A DNA stretch of 64,000 nucleotides from Paenibacillus rhizosphaerae (lineage in GTDB: Bacteria > Bacillota > Bacilli > Paenibacillales > Paenibacillaceae): positions 919,200-983,199 of the forward strand of contig NZ_JACHXJ010000003.1 of NCBI RefSeq assembly GCF_014192015.1, read 5' to 3'. A program made the position numbers and the translations under genes. The notes beneath the pieces are model-generated. The model made no database searches and was not told the origin of the DNA. It worked only from the letters and a program-made list of their open reading frames with translations. Shown piece after piece: positions 1 to 6,844 of the stretch. The first letter of the stretch is position 1; every line of letters begins with the position of its first letter.

Positions 1-1
1 T

Positions 2-1675
2 CAGTGTCAAAAATTCGGCGACCGGCCCCAATACGAGGACCGGAAGGAAAGTCAGCGCCCCGATCAGCAGCACGGTTCCGGTCAAAATGCCGGCGAACAG
101 CTTGTTGTCGGTCCGGAAAGTGCCTGGAGTCTCGGCGACTTTCTGCTTCACTGCCAGCGAACCCGCAACAGCAAGCAGCGCGATAATCGAAATATAGCGG
201 CCAAGGAGCATCACGAGGCCGGTGCTGACATTCCAGAATACGGTATTGTCCGCCAATCCCTCGAATCCGGAGCCGTTATTCGCCGCCGAGGAGGTGAACT
301 CATAGATCGACTGACTCAAGCTGTGATACGAAGGATTGGAGAAGGCGTCGGTTCCCAGGTGCGTCATAAACGAAATCGCCGTCGGCGCAAGAATAATGAA
401 GGGATGCATCAGGATCGCCACCGCAATCAGCTTCATCTCCCGGGCTTCGATCTTCCGCCCCAGAAATTCCGGCGTCCGGCCGACCATCAGGCCGCAGATA
501 AATACACCGAGAATCGCATACATGATCATATTGACGAAGCCGACCCCCTTGCCGCCGAACACGACGTTCAGCATCATTTCGGCCAGAGGCGCAAGTCCCC
601 CCAGCGGCGTCAGCGTATCATGCATATTGTTGACCGACCCCGTCGTTGCCGCGGTGGTGACGGTCGTAAACAACGCGGACTGCGCGATGCCAAAGCGCAC
701 CTCCTTGCCTTCCATACTGCCGCCCGAGCTGTTGATTCCCAATTGGTTGATCAGCGGATTTCCGGCTTTTTCCGAGAAATACGTCAGGCACAGGAACGCT
801 ACGAACAGGGTCATCATGACGCTGGAAATCATCCAGCCCTGCTTCTTGTTCCGGGCGAACCGTCCGAACGTGTAAGGCAGCGACGCCGAAATCGTCCACA
901 TGCTGAGAATTTCGATCACGTTGGTCAGCGGGCTCGGGTTCTCGAACGGATGGGCCGAGTTGACGCCGAAGAAACCGCCCCCGTTCGTTCCAAGGTGCTT
1001 GATCGATTCCAGCGAGGCTACGGGGCCCAGCGGAATCTGCTGCATGCCGCCTCCCAATGTTTGCACGGCCCGCATCGGCTCCAACGTCTGCGGCACTTTG
1101 AGCCCGACCAGCAGCAGGGTCACGATGAAGGCGAGCGGCAGGAACAGGCGGACATGCGCCTTGATAAAGTCCTCGAAGAAGTTCCCGAGTCCCTCACCCC
1201 TGCGGGTGATGCCGCGCATAAAAGCAATCGCGATGGCAAGACCCGAGGCTGCCGATGTGAACATCATCATCGTGATGACGATCATTTGGCCAAAATAAGA
1301 CATGCCGCTCTCACCGCTGTAATGCTGGAGGTTCGTGTTCGTCATAAAGCTGATGACCGTATTGAAGGACAGGCTCGCCTCCATATTGCCGATGCCGCTC
1401 GGGTTGCCCGGCAGGGCGCCCATCGTCCGGAGCAAAATATAGCTGACCGCCACCAGAACAATATTGGTTGCGATCATGCTGAGCGCGTACTTTTTCCAGT
1501 TCATGCTGCCCCGCTGCTTCAGCCCGATGATCCGGTACAGAAATCTCTCCACGCCGCCAAAGATCCGGTCCGTCCGGTTTGGTTCATTGGAGAAAATATG
1601 ATAAACGTAAGTGCCTACCGGCTTCACAAGCAGCAGGAGCACAAAGATCACGATACAAATTTGCAAAATATCCAA
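2..1675 (-). CDS. kdpA: Potassium-transporting ATPase subunit A (3' end cut by window)
   Basis: KdpA is the potassium-binding channel-like subunit of the high-affinity KdpFABC P-type ATPase in the cytoplasmic membrane. The minus strand is open for 558 codons, essentially the family length of about 557, and the stop lies just beyond base 1. The protein starts LDILQICIVIF, has about ten hydrophobic segments, and carries KdpA selectivity-loop blocks such as TNTNLQHYSGE, LGTNGGGFFGVNS and the late ANNGSGFEG. The start is TTG at 1675, preceded by an AGGGGGAAG ribosome site about 7 bases away; no ATG fits. It lies 58 bases after kdpF, and kdpB and kdpC should follow outside the window. Expression should depend on the two c-di-AMP riboswitches upstream of the operon. 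Confidence 0.95.
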   Translation of the reverse strand, partial: MDILQICIVIFVLLLLVKPVGTYVYHIFSNEPNRTDRIFGGVERFLYRIIGLKQRGSMNWKKYALSMIATNIVLVAVSYILLRTMGALPGNPSGIGNMEASLSFNTVISFMTNTNLQHYSGESGMSYFGQMIVITMMMFTSAASGLAIAIAFMRGITRRGEGLGNFFEDFIKAHVRLFLPLAFIVTLLLVGLKVPQTLEPMRAVQTLGGGMQQIPLGPVASLESIKHLGTNGGGFFGVNSAHPFENPSPLTNVIEILSMWTISASLPYTFGRFARNKKQGWMISSVMMTLFVAFLCLTYFSEKAGNPLINQLGINSSGGSMEGKEVRFGIAQSALFTTVTTAATTGSVNNMHDTLTPLGGLAPLAEMMLNVVFGGKGVGFVNMIMYAILGVFICGLMVGRTPEFLGRKIEAREMKLIAVAILMHPFIILAPTAISFMTHLGTDAFSNPSYHSLSQSIYEFTSSAANNGSGFEGLADNTVFWNVSTGLVMLLGRYISIIALLAVAGSLAVKQKVAETPGTFRTDNKLFAGILTGTVLLIGALTFLPVLVLGPVAEFLTL

Positions 1676-1733
1676 GGCTGGCTTCCCCCTCTTACGAGCA
1701 TGTTCTGCTATCACCCCATAGGGCCTGGCAGAA

Positions 1734-1811
1734 TTAAAATTTTTCAGGATGGATCAAGGCATAAACCAAATAGACAAACACAAGCACGGCGAATGCTCCA
1801 ACGACGATCAT
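1734..1811 (-). CDS. kdpF: KdpF small subunit of the Kdp ATPase
   Basis: This 25-residue single-span peptide reads MIVVGAFAVLVF followed by VYLVYALIHPEKF. The C-terminal YALIHPEKF is the KdpF signature, and KdpF stabilises the KdpABC complex in the membrane. The ATG overlaps the TGA of the preceding 35-aa ORF (ATGA), so the two are translationally coupled. kdpA follows 58 bases downstream. Identification rests on motif, size and position. Confidence 0.9.
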   Translation of the reverse strand: MIVVGAFAVLVFVYLVYALIHPEKF

Positions 1812-1915
1812 CGGTCCCTGCCCCCTTCCTCCACCACTCGGCCGCACCAATGAAGAAATAACAAGAACACGCCATAGGTGGCAGCGAGCGCAAGTATCAT
1901 ATATACATCCATCAT
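1808..1915 (-). CDS. 35-aa membrane peptide upstream of kdpF
   Basis: A short ORF starts at ATG-ATG (1915 or 1912) with an AAGGAGA ribosome site about 10 bases upstream and ends in the ATGA overlap with kdpF. It begins MMDVYMILALAATYGV, has one hydrophobic span (ILALAATYGVFLLFL), then HWCGRVVEEGGRDR. Very small membrane ORFs just upstream of kdpF occur in other bacteria, but I cannot name this one. The ribosome site, coupling and amphipathic layout support real translation. It may be an extra small subunit or regulator of the Kdp pump; that role is inference. Confidence 0.65.
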   Translation of the reverse strand: MMDVYMILALAATYGVFLLFLHWCGRVVEEGGRDR

Positions 1916-1951
1916 CGTCTCCGTCTCTCCTTTGCATGGTTGAACTCATCT

Positions 1952-2341
1952 TTATTTCAATAAAAATCCGACCTCGCCGTTTAAGGTATAAATGATGTGA
2001 TCGGCTCCAAGCCCCCGGTATATGCCGGGTGAGCTGCCCCTCTGCGTAATGACATATACCGGCTCCGACGTCCAGGGACGACAGATTTGCAAATAGCGGC
2101 AGGTCAGGTTAAGGCTGCTTTCAAACAGAAAGATTTTGCCGACCTCCATTTCGGGTACCACCCAATCCTCCGCGTGATTCGTATCGAGCCGAATGATCCG
2201 CTGCACCCCCATTTTTCTCAAAAGGCGTTCCTCCTGAGCGCTGTTGGTCAGCACGGCAAACGGCCTTTTCCAATACATCAGCAGCTTGATAAAATTGCGT
2301 CCCGCCTCGTTCGGGGCGGTCACGATGACGACGTTGTCCAT
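1952..2341 (-). CDS. Unknown Rossmann-like protein, first gene of the kdp transcript
   Basis: The predicted protein has 129 residues and begins MDNVVIVTAPNEAGRNFIK. The start at 2341 is chosen because GGAGGAG lies 8 bases upstream. A beta-strand followed by a turn, a second strand (FAVLTNS) and a third (RIIRLDT) suggest a TrkA-N/Rossmann-like fold, although the classic GxGxxG loop is absent. No signal peptide or membrane span is visible. It is the first ORF after the riboswitch terminators and is followed after 36 bases by the 35-aa ORF, kdpF and kdpA. The context suggests a role in potassium uptake control, perhaps nucleotide sensing, but I do not recognise the family. Confidence 0.75.
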   Translation of the reverse strand: MDNVVIVTAPNEAGRNFIKLLMYWKRPFAVLTNSAQEERLLRKMGVQRIIRLDTNHAEDWVVPEMEVGKIFLFESSLNLTCRYLQICRPWTSEPVYVITQRGSSPGIYRGLGADHIIYTLNGEVGFLLK

Positions 2342-2378
2342 TTCAAAGGCTCCTCCAATGCGGCAGCCGCGTATACGC

Positions 2379-2421
2379 AAAAGAAGCCGCAGGGAAAGAA
2401 GGACCTTTCCCGCGGCTTCTT
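2379..2421 (-). terminator. Terminator of the promoter-distal c-di-AMP riboswitch
   Basis: On the minus strand an AAGAAGCCGC arm pairs with GCGGCTTCTT around a GGAAAG/CTTTCC inner stem, followed by a TTTT run. It sits between riboswitch copy 2 and the first ORF of the kdp operon, where the expression platform should be. Its last bases precede the ribosome site of the 129-aa ORF by about 25 bases. Confidence 0.8.
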
Positions 2422-2488
2422 GAACACGGACGAATATGAATAGAACGTCCTTTATTCAAAATGCGCACGACAAGTGCTGCCTCTCCCG

Positions 2489-2645
2489 TTACGCTGACGA
2501 GGTTAGCTGTCGGATTCGGGCGTGAGAGTCGCCCTACTTTCCGGTACTTACCGTACCGGAAAGATTCACCCCGGCGGCTTCCATTCCAGTCGGCCGCTGT
2601 GGTTCCCCCGCTCCCGGCCGTTTCCGGCCGAAATTAAGCGTTATT
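2489..2645 (-). ncRNA. c-di-AMP riboswitch (ydaO/yuaA type), copy 2
   Basis: The minus strand shows the ydaO-yuaA core in order: an ACGCTTAAT 5' block, GGGGGAACCAC, GGGGTGAATC, GCGACTCTCACGCCCGAATCC and CAGCTAACCTCGTCAGCG. These match the family consensus that binds cyclic di-AMP and switches transcription off at high ligand, mainly in genes for K+ uptake, osmolytes and cell wall. The copy lies directly between the terminator of copy 1 and its own terminator at 2379-2421. Its target is the kdp operon, a known target class in Bacillus relatives. Confidence 0.93.
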
Positions 2646-2704
2646 GATAAGTGTATGTGATTGTGATGAGTGCTCTCTTTTGTTCCAATAAGCGAAAAAA
2701 GGGT

Positions 2705-2738
2705 AAAAAAAACACAGAGGTCAGCTGATCCCCCTGTG
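2705..2738 (-). terminator. Terminator of the promoter-proximal c-di-AMP riboswitch
   Basis: On the minus strand CACAGGGG pairs with CCTCTGTG across a GATCAGCTGA loop, followed directly by TTTTTTTT. It lies about 50 bases downstream of riboswitch copy 1 and about 60 bases upstream of copy 2. A transcript must therefore escape two independent terminators before reaching the first ORF. Confidence 0.85.
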
Positions 2739-2786
2739 ATCCGAAAGTTTATTCGGGTCGCAAGTTTCATCATTCCTCTCTCAAAC

Positions 2787-2980
2787 GACGCTTACGAGGT
2801 TAGCTGACGGATTCGAGCGGTGAGAGTCGCTCTACCCGGCTGGATCCATGGCATCCGTAGCCGGGATTCACCCCTGCGGCTGGCAGCAGACCCCCGACTC
2901 TCACACCGGTTCGCCGCTCCATGGCACGCGTTTGGTTCCCCCGATTTCCGCGCTATTTTGCGGAAACTCAGCGATTAGTA
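2787..2980 (-). ncRNA. c-di-AMP riboswitch (ydaO/yuaA type), copy 1
   Basis: A second complete ydaO-yuaA aptamer is upstream of the first. The minus strand has a TACTAATCGCTGAG 5' block, GGGGGAACCAA, GGGGTGAATCCC, GCGACTCTCACCGCTCGAATCC and CAGCTAACCTCGTAAGCG. It differs from copy 2 in its variable stems (for example the GTGTGAGAGTCGGGGG insertion), so the pair is not a recent identical duplication. It begins about 20 bases after the predicted transcription start. Confidence 0.92.
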
Positions 2981-3007
2981 ATGGAAACTGTATTGAATAC
3001 GCTCTGA

Positions 3008-3037
3008 ATCATACACCCGCTCCTTCCAAGCTGTAAA
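3008..3037 (-). promoter_or_regulatory. Predicted SigA promoter of the kdp operon
   Basis: The minus strand has TTTACA (3037-3032), an 18-base spacer and TATGAT (3013-3008). The inferred start near 3001 precedes riboswitch copy 1 by about 20 bases, as expected for a leader RNA. This is a motif match only. Confidence 0.55.
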
Positions 3038-3196
3038 GGCAGTCTAAAAATCATGAACCGCGAATTTTGGAACATTCAGGCTCTGATTAGCGCTTACATT
3101 TTGGCTTTTTGACTTCTACCTCTTTCATGCTCCCGATTTGGAGCGTTTATGAAAACCAGGGCATTCAGGGACACTGGCTCGGCACGGATACCCGCA

Positions 3197-3224
3197 TTGA
3201 CATTCTAGTTCAATCGTTTAAAAT
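3197..3224 (+). promoter_or_regulatory. Predicted SigA promoter of the glutathione peroxidase gene
   Basis: TTGACA (3197-3202), a 16-base spacer and TAAAAT (3219-3224) lie about 70 bases upstream of the gpx start. The rest of 3040-3197 shows no other feature I can name. Confidence 0.5.
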
Positions 3225-3294
3225 TAAATTGTGTACTTGGTAATGCTTCGGCTGGATGATGATCCATAGCAGCAAAATAAGGAGGAGGATGGCA

Positions 3295-3789
3295 GTGAGC
3301 GTCTATGATTTTCAAGTGAATACACTGCGCGGCAAAGAGGTATCGTTAAAGGAATATGAAGGTGACGTGCTGCTGATCGTGAACACGGCCAGCAAATGCG
3401 GATTTACGCCGCAGTTTCGCGGGCTGCAGGAGCTGTACGACGAGTTCCGTGACCATCATTTTCAAATACTCGGCTTTCCGAGCAACCAGTTTGCCAATCA
3501 GGAGCCGGGTACCAGCGAGGAGATCGGCGAATTCTGCCAGATGAATTACGGGGTCACGTTCCCGATGTTTGAGAAAATCGACGTCAAAGGCAATAACGCC
3601 CATCCGCTGTTTCAATACCTCACCCGGGAAGCGCCGGGCGTGCTCGGCTCGAAAGCGGTCAAGTGGAACTTCACCAAGTTCCTGGTCGATTCCAAGGGCA
3701 GAGTCATCAAGCGGTACGCTCCCAAAACAACGCCGGACAAAATCGAAAATGACATCCGTGAGCTGCTGGAATCCAGAAAAAGTGAATAG
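3295..3789 (+). CDS. Glutathione peroxidase family protein (BsaA/GPx)
   Basis: The enzyme reduces hydrogen and organic peroxides in the cytosol, in Firmicutes probably with thioredoxin or bacillithiol. It has 164 residues, normal for the family. Visible family blocks are VNTASKCGFTPQ with the peroxidatic cysteine (not selenocysteine), LGFPSNQFANQEPG with the conserved glutamine, and KWNFTKFLVD with the conserved tryptophan and asparagine. AAGGAGG lies 9 bases before GTG at 3295. ATG at 3289 is only 2-3 bases after that site, so GTG is preferred. The gene stands alone, with a terminator hairpin about 90 bases downstream. Confidence 0.93.
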   Translation: MSVYDFQVNTLRGKEVSLKEYEGDVLLIVNTASKCGFTPQFRGLQELYDEFRDHHFQILGFPSNQFANQEPGTSEEIGEFCQMNYGVTFPMFEKIDVKGNNAHPLFQYLTREAPGVLGSKAVKWNFTKFLVDSKGRVIKRYAPKTTPDKIENDIRELLESRKSE

Positions 3790-3880
3790 GCAAAATCCCT
3801 GCCCACAATGTGACACTCTTGCTGCGATATGAATGCATTGACTTTGCGGGGACCTGGAAACACAAAAATGCCACTAAGCA

Positions 3881-3918
3881 AAAAAAGCTTCCCTGGATTT
3901 CTCCAAGGAAGCTTTTTT
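3881..3918. terminator. Bidirectional terminator between gpx and tRNA-Leu
   Basis: AAAAAAGCTTCC and GGAAGCTTTTTT form a near-perfect stem around TGGATTTCTCCA. The T run is present on both strands, so it can end gpx (plus) and tRNA-Leu (minus). Confidence 0.8.
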
Positions 3919-3932
3919 CCTGTGTTCATAGA

Positions 3933-4015
3933 TGCGGTAGAGAGGACTCGAACCTCCACGGGCGTACGCCCACTACCCCCTCAAGATAGCGTGTCTGCCA
4001 TTCCACCACTACCGC
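3933..4015 (-). tRNA. tRNA-Leu (anticodon GAG), copy without encoded CCA
   Basis: An 83-base cloverleaf with acceptor GCGGTAG/CTACCGC, long variable arm (class II) and TTCGAGTCC T-arm. The anticodon stem CTATC/GGTAG encloses the loop TTGAGGG, giving GAG for CTC/CTT leucine codons. The 3' end reads CGCA-TCTAT, so CCA is not encoded. The mature sequence appears identical to the copy at 13738-13820. Confidence 0.93.
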
Positions 4016-4154
4016 ATATTCAAAAGTTCAATTAGCGAACTTTTTTATTATACACAAAATTATACGAATTGTAAAGAGAAAGGCATTAAGCCATTGCATT
4101 TGTCATATTATATCACACAAAACCAGCACAAACAGTGGTTAATTCGCCTTTTCA

Positions 4155-4182
4155 TTGACAAATCACTATAATTATGTAATAT
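4155..4182 (+). promoter_or_regulatory. Predicted SigA promoter of ureF
   Basis: TTGACA (4155-4160), a 16-base spacer and TAATAT (4177-4182). It gives a leader of about 85 bases before the ureF start. The -10 region is overlapped by a GlnR/TnrA-like box. Confidence 0.6.
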
Positions 4183-4191
4183 TAACTTACA
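4175..4191 (+). promoter_or_regulatory. GlnR/TnrA-type operator overlapping the ureF -10
   Basis: TGTAATATTAACTTACA fits the GlnR/TnrA consensus TGTNA-N7-TNACA exactly. It is embedded in a wider dyad (ATTATGTAA...TTACATATAAT). Its position across the -10 predicts repression. In B. subtilis urease genes are controlled by TnrA and GlnR, which agrees with the downstream gene. Confidence 0.6.
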
Positions 4192-4226
4192 TATAATAAC
4201 ATTCGTTGATTCAATGTTGTAAATTA

Positions 4227-4243
4227 TGTAATATTTTTTACCA
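4227..4243 (+). promoter_or_regulatory. Second, imperfect GlnR/TnrA-like box
   Basis: TGTAATATTTTTTACCA matches TGTNA-N7-TNACA with one mismatch in the right half-site. It lies 36 bases after the first box, in the untranslated leader. Paired GlnR sites are common, but this one is weaker evidence. Confidence 0.4.
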
Positions 4244-4273
4244 TTACAAATGAATGGATATCAGGAGGTGACC

Positions 4274-4936
4274 GTGTTGAATGACAAAAACACCAAACTG
4301 CTCGATTACGTGCAAACGCTGGATAACGACTTGTCGGTTGGAGGCTTCAGCCATGTGTTCGACCTCCAAACCCGGATCGCGGAAGGGCGCATCCAGAGCC
4401 AAGAAGATCTGGAAGGGTTCATCCTTCATCCAATGATGAATCGTTTGGTCCGCCAAGACGGCACGGCGATCCAGGCGATTTACGCGGCTGCCGACCAGCG
4501 GGATATCCGTCAGATCGCCCGGATTGACCGGTACATCCTGAGCAGAATCGCTGCAAATGAAAATGTTGAGGCGGCAAGCCAACGCGGCAGGAGACTTTTA
4601 AAGCTGGCCCAGGCCCTGTACCCCTGGCTCAATCTGAAGGTTCTTGACGAACTCGTCCAAAAGGAGCTGTCTCCCGTCAGCCTGGCCACGGCGCATGCTT
4701 ATGTCAACTACCAGCTCGGGTCCAGCCGGGACCACACCGTTTACGGCTACATGCAATCGGCGGTCTGCACGTGCATCCAGTTCGCCGCCCGCTCGCTGAG
4801 CATCCCGTCTCAAGACGCCAAAGCGCTGGCGGGCAAATGGACGGCTGAAATGGAGCGCGCATGGACAGCGGAGAAAGATTCCCTGCCTACAGACCTTTTT
4901 AATATCCAGGAGAACGACTCCCATATCGCCTCGTGA
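4274..4936 (+). CDS. ureF: Urease accessory protein UreF (orphan)
   Basis: UreF works with UreD/UreH and UreG as a GTPase-activating scaffold that loads nickel into urease. The protein has about 220 residues, the usual size, with the N-terminal block DLSVGGFSHVFDLQTRI (family: PxGGFSHSxGLE) and a mostly helical remainder including KVLDELVQKEL. The start is GTG 4274 or TTG 4277; AGGAGG at 4263-4268 fits either. No other urease gene occurs in the window. The gene has its own promoter with GlnR/TnrA-like boxes and its own terminator, so it looks like a free-standing nitrogen-regulated unit rather than a broken operon. Some sequence divergence in the central part is possible. Confidence 0.82.
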   Translation: MLNDKNTKLLDYVQTLDNDLSVGGFSHVFDLQTRIAEGRIQSQEDLEGFILHPMMNRLVRQDGTAIQAIYAAADQRDIRQIARIDRYILSRIAANENVEAASQRGRRLLKLAQALYPWLNLKVLDELVQKELSPVSLATAHAYVNYQLGSSRDHTVYGYMQSAVCTCIQFAARSLSIPSQDAKALAGKWTAEMERAWTAEKDSLPTDLFNIQENDSHIAS

Positions 4937-4954
4937 TCCCTTTAACAACACCAC

Positions 4955-4995
4955 AAAGGCACTCCGCTCTGCCCTGCTGCAGCGAAGTGCCTTTT
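4955..4995 (+). terminator. Terminator of ureF
   Basis: AAGGCACT and AGTGCCTT pair, extended by CGCT/AGCG, followed by TTTT. It lies about 20 bases after the ureF stop and may also serve the converging XRE gene. Confidence 0.7.
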
Positions 4996-5025
4996 CTGTT
5001 CCCATGTATGTACTTGACCTTCATC

Positions 5026-5382
5026 TTACTGATCGCGGGACTGGTTCTTCCGGTATTCCACAAACTTGATGTACTCCTTGATAAACTCCTTTTCGTGATC
5101 GGATAGCGGCATTTCGTTTAACTGCCTTCCGTTCTCCCACAGATATGGATCCTGCTGCTCCTTGACCATATACGGCCCCGGTTCCTTGCCCAGAATCAAC
5201 CAGTCAAGGCTGACGCCAAAAAAGCTCGAAATTTCGATCAATTTATTGGTGCTCGGGGTGGATTTCCCTCTTTTCCAATCACCGAAATTCCCCGTGCTGA
5301 TATTAAGCTGCTCGCAAAACGATTTTTTGGTCATCCCCTTCTGCTTAATCAATGCCTCAATACGTCCGTAAATGGATTGCAT
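5026..5382 (-). CDS. XRE-family HTH regulator
   Basis: A small DNA-binding regulator of 118 residues. Residues about 5-65 form a Cro/C1-type helix-turn-helix (RIEALIKQKGMTKKSFCEQL, then NISTGNFGDWKRG, then KLIEISSFFGVSLDWLILG). The acidic and basic C-terminal tail (SDHEKEFIKEYIKFVEYRK) may oligomerise. The start at 5382 has GGAAGG about 7 bases upstream; an upstream extension lacks a ribosome site. It is divergent from the PAS gene. Repeats in the shared spacer could be its operator. The target is not known. Confidence 0.88.
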   Translation of the reverse strand: MQSIYGRIEALIKQKGMTKKSFCEQLNISTGNFGDWKRGKSTPSTNKLIEISSFFGVSLDWLILGKEPGPYMVKEQQDPYLWENGRQLNEMPLSDHEKEFIKEYIKFVEYRKNQSRDQ

Positions 5383-5402
5383 AAAAACCGCCTTCCAGTC
5401 AT

Positions 5403-5466
5403 GTCGCAAAAAACGACGCATTTAAGTAATTTTATGCTTGCAATATGACGCAAAAACGTGTATAGT
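5403..5466 (+). promoter_or_regulatory. Promoter and CGCAAAAA-ACG repeats between xre and the PAS gene
   Basis: A SigA-like promoter TTGCAA (5438-5443), 17 bases, TATAGT (5461-5466) points to the PAS gene. CGCAAAAAACG (5405-5415) and CGCAAAAACG (5449-5458) are direct repeats, the second inside the promoter spacer. The first also forms a dyad GTCG-N7-CGAC. This layout suits an autoregulatory XRE operator; binding is inference. Confidence 0.45.
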
Positions 5467-5627
5467 ATTCTTTATATTAGGAATTTCCATACCTATGGCT
5501 CTTATTGTATCATTAGTCCCTTTCCTAATCCAACCGCCCTGCAATCATTCACTTCATATCTGACGTTACCTTTCCAACGCGATTCGGGCCCGCTTATGAC
5601 CAATACCAAGACAGGGAGCGACCGCTT

Positions 5628-6245
5628 TTGCACACACTCGACATTTCTTACCATGAATTGATCCATGCCATGCGGCAATCGATTGCCGTCGTGGATGCCG
5701 GAGGACTTATCATTTCAGTGAACCATGCCTGGATTCAAAATGCACATGATGAAGGCGTCCCCCGATCCTTCAACTGGGTTGGTATTAACTTTATGCAAAT
5801 TGCCGACGCCCTTTCCGGAGAAGACGAACAAGACCTGGACAGACTCCAAGCGGTTTTGAAGGGTATTTCTACATACTATAAGAACGAATTCCGGTCAAGC
5901 TGCATTCAGCCCTCCCGCTGGTTTCAGATTGAGGCTTTCCCGCTGCGGAATGACGCCAGGCAGGAGCCCCGGGGAATGATCGTCTGCCTATCGGATATCA
6001 GCCGAAGCAAGCAGCTCGAGAACGACTTGATGACCGCCTTATCCCAGATCCGCACTCTACGCGGATTGCTGCCCATCTGCGCCGTCTGTAAACGAATTCG
6101 AGATGACGATGACATATGGAATTCCATCGAGAGTTTTTTGCAAAAGCATGCACACACCGAATTCACGCACGATATTTGTCCGGACTGTATACGGCGGCTG
6201 TATCCCAAGTACTCGTCCATATTGGATACGCCTACTCACCAGTAG
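5628..6245 (+). CDS. PAS-domain protein with C-terminal CxxC / CxxC zinc-like module
   Basis: The start is TTG at 5628 with GGGAG 9 bases upstream; the protein has 205 residues. Residues about 5-130 are a PAS fold (QSIAVVDAGGLIISVNHAW and MIVCLSDISRSKQLE). A short coiled linker leads to LRGLLPICAVCKRIRDDDD and a closing DICPDCIRRLYP. This LxGLLPICaxCKKIRDD...W...ICPDC module is common at the ends of PAS and receiver proteins, and its four cysteines probably bind metal. There is no kinase or cyclase domain, so it may be a sensory adaptor. It is divergent from the XRE regulator and has a 155-base leader. Confidence 0.85.
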   Translation: MHTLDISYHELIHAMRQSIAVVDAGGLIISVNHAWIQNAHDEGVPRSFNWVGINFMQIADALSGEDEQDLDRLQAVLKGISTYYKNEFRSSCIQPSRWFQIEAFPLRNDARQEPRGMIVCLSDISRSKQLENDLMTALSQIRTLRGLLPICAVCKRIRDDDDIWNSIESFLQKHAHTEFTHDICPDCIRRLYPKYSSILDTPTHQ

Positions 6246-6324
6246 TATTTGCACCAACCCCCAGCCTCTTCCACAACAAAACGCTTCTTCAAAATCATCG
6301 TCAACGCACCGCAGCTTTTTTTCG

Positions 6325-6369
6325 TTGACGTTCTTTGTTCATATCCATATAATTGTTATGACAATTATA
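6325..6369 (+). promoter_or_regulatory. marR promoter with overlapping perfect palindrome
   Basis: TTGACG (6325-6330), 17 bases, TATAAT (6348-6353). A perfect inverted repeat TATAATTGT-TATG-ACAATTATA spans 6348-6369, covering the -10 and the start region. The placement is typical for a MarR autorepressor site. Confidence 0.75.
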
Positions 6370-6388
6370 TTTTGAAGGAGTGTTTTCT

Positions 6389-6835
6389 CTGACCCGCTTC
6401 TCATCTTCGTCTCAAACGATCGGTTTCCGATACGGAAATATGTCCCGCAGAATGTCATCTATTTTTGCAGGCCTGCTTAAGCCTTACGGCATCACACCCG
6501 AGCAATGGACCGTGCTGTACCAGGTTCACCTCCAGGAAGGCATTAACCAGAAGGAACTCGCGCTTCGCTCCGGCAAAGACCAGCCCTCCATCACCCGCAT
6601 TCTCGATGTGCTGGACAAGAAAGATCTGATACAGCGCAAGCCGGATCCGGCTGACCGCCGTGCTTATTTAATCTATGCCACACCGACTGTTCAGGAGCTG
6701 ATGAAAGAAACGATCCCGATGGAGCTGAAGCTCAATGATGAGCTGATTGCCGGCATTACGGACGAGCAATTGGAGTCGCTGAACGGCATTATGGACCAAA
6801 TCAATAAAAATATAGACCGAATTTTAATGGAGTAG
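6389..6835 (+). CDS. MarR-family transcriptional regulator
   Basis: A winged-helix repressor of about 148 residues. Visible are the dimer helices, the recognition region INQKELALRSGKDQPSITRILDVLDKK and the wing LIQRKPDPADRRAYLIYAT. The start is uncertain: AAGGAG at 6375-6380 overlaps the in-frame GTG at 6380, so it cannot drive it. CTG at 6389 is 8 bases from that site and ATG at 6440 is further inside the domain. The gene precedes an MFS exporter by 9 bases. The palindrome at 6348-6369 is its probable operator, and drugs or phenolics are the usual inducers of such pairs. Confidence 0.9.
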   Translation: MTRFSSSSQTIGFRYGNMSRRMSSIFAGLLKPYGITPEQWTVLYQVHLQEGINQKELALRSGKDQPSITRILDVLDKKDLIQRKPDPADRRAYLIYATPTVQELMKETIPMELKLNDELIAGITDEQLESLNGIMDQINKNIDRILME

Positions 6836-6844
6836 GAGTCACCT

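Noticed and set aside
323..1861. Long plus-strand frame of 512 codons
   Set aside because: It is antisense to kdpA and kdpF, is rich in Arg/His/Gln as shadows are, and has no ribosome site or family match.
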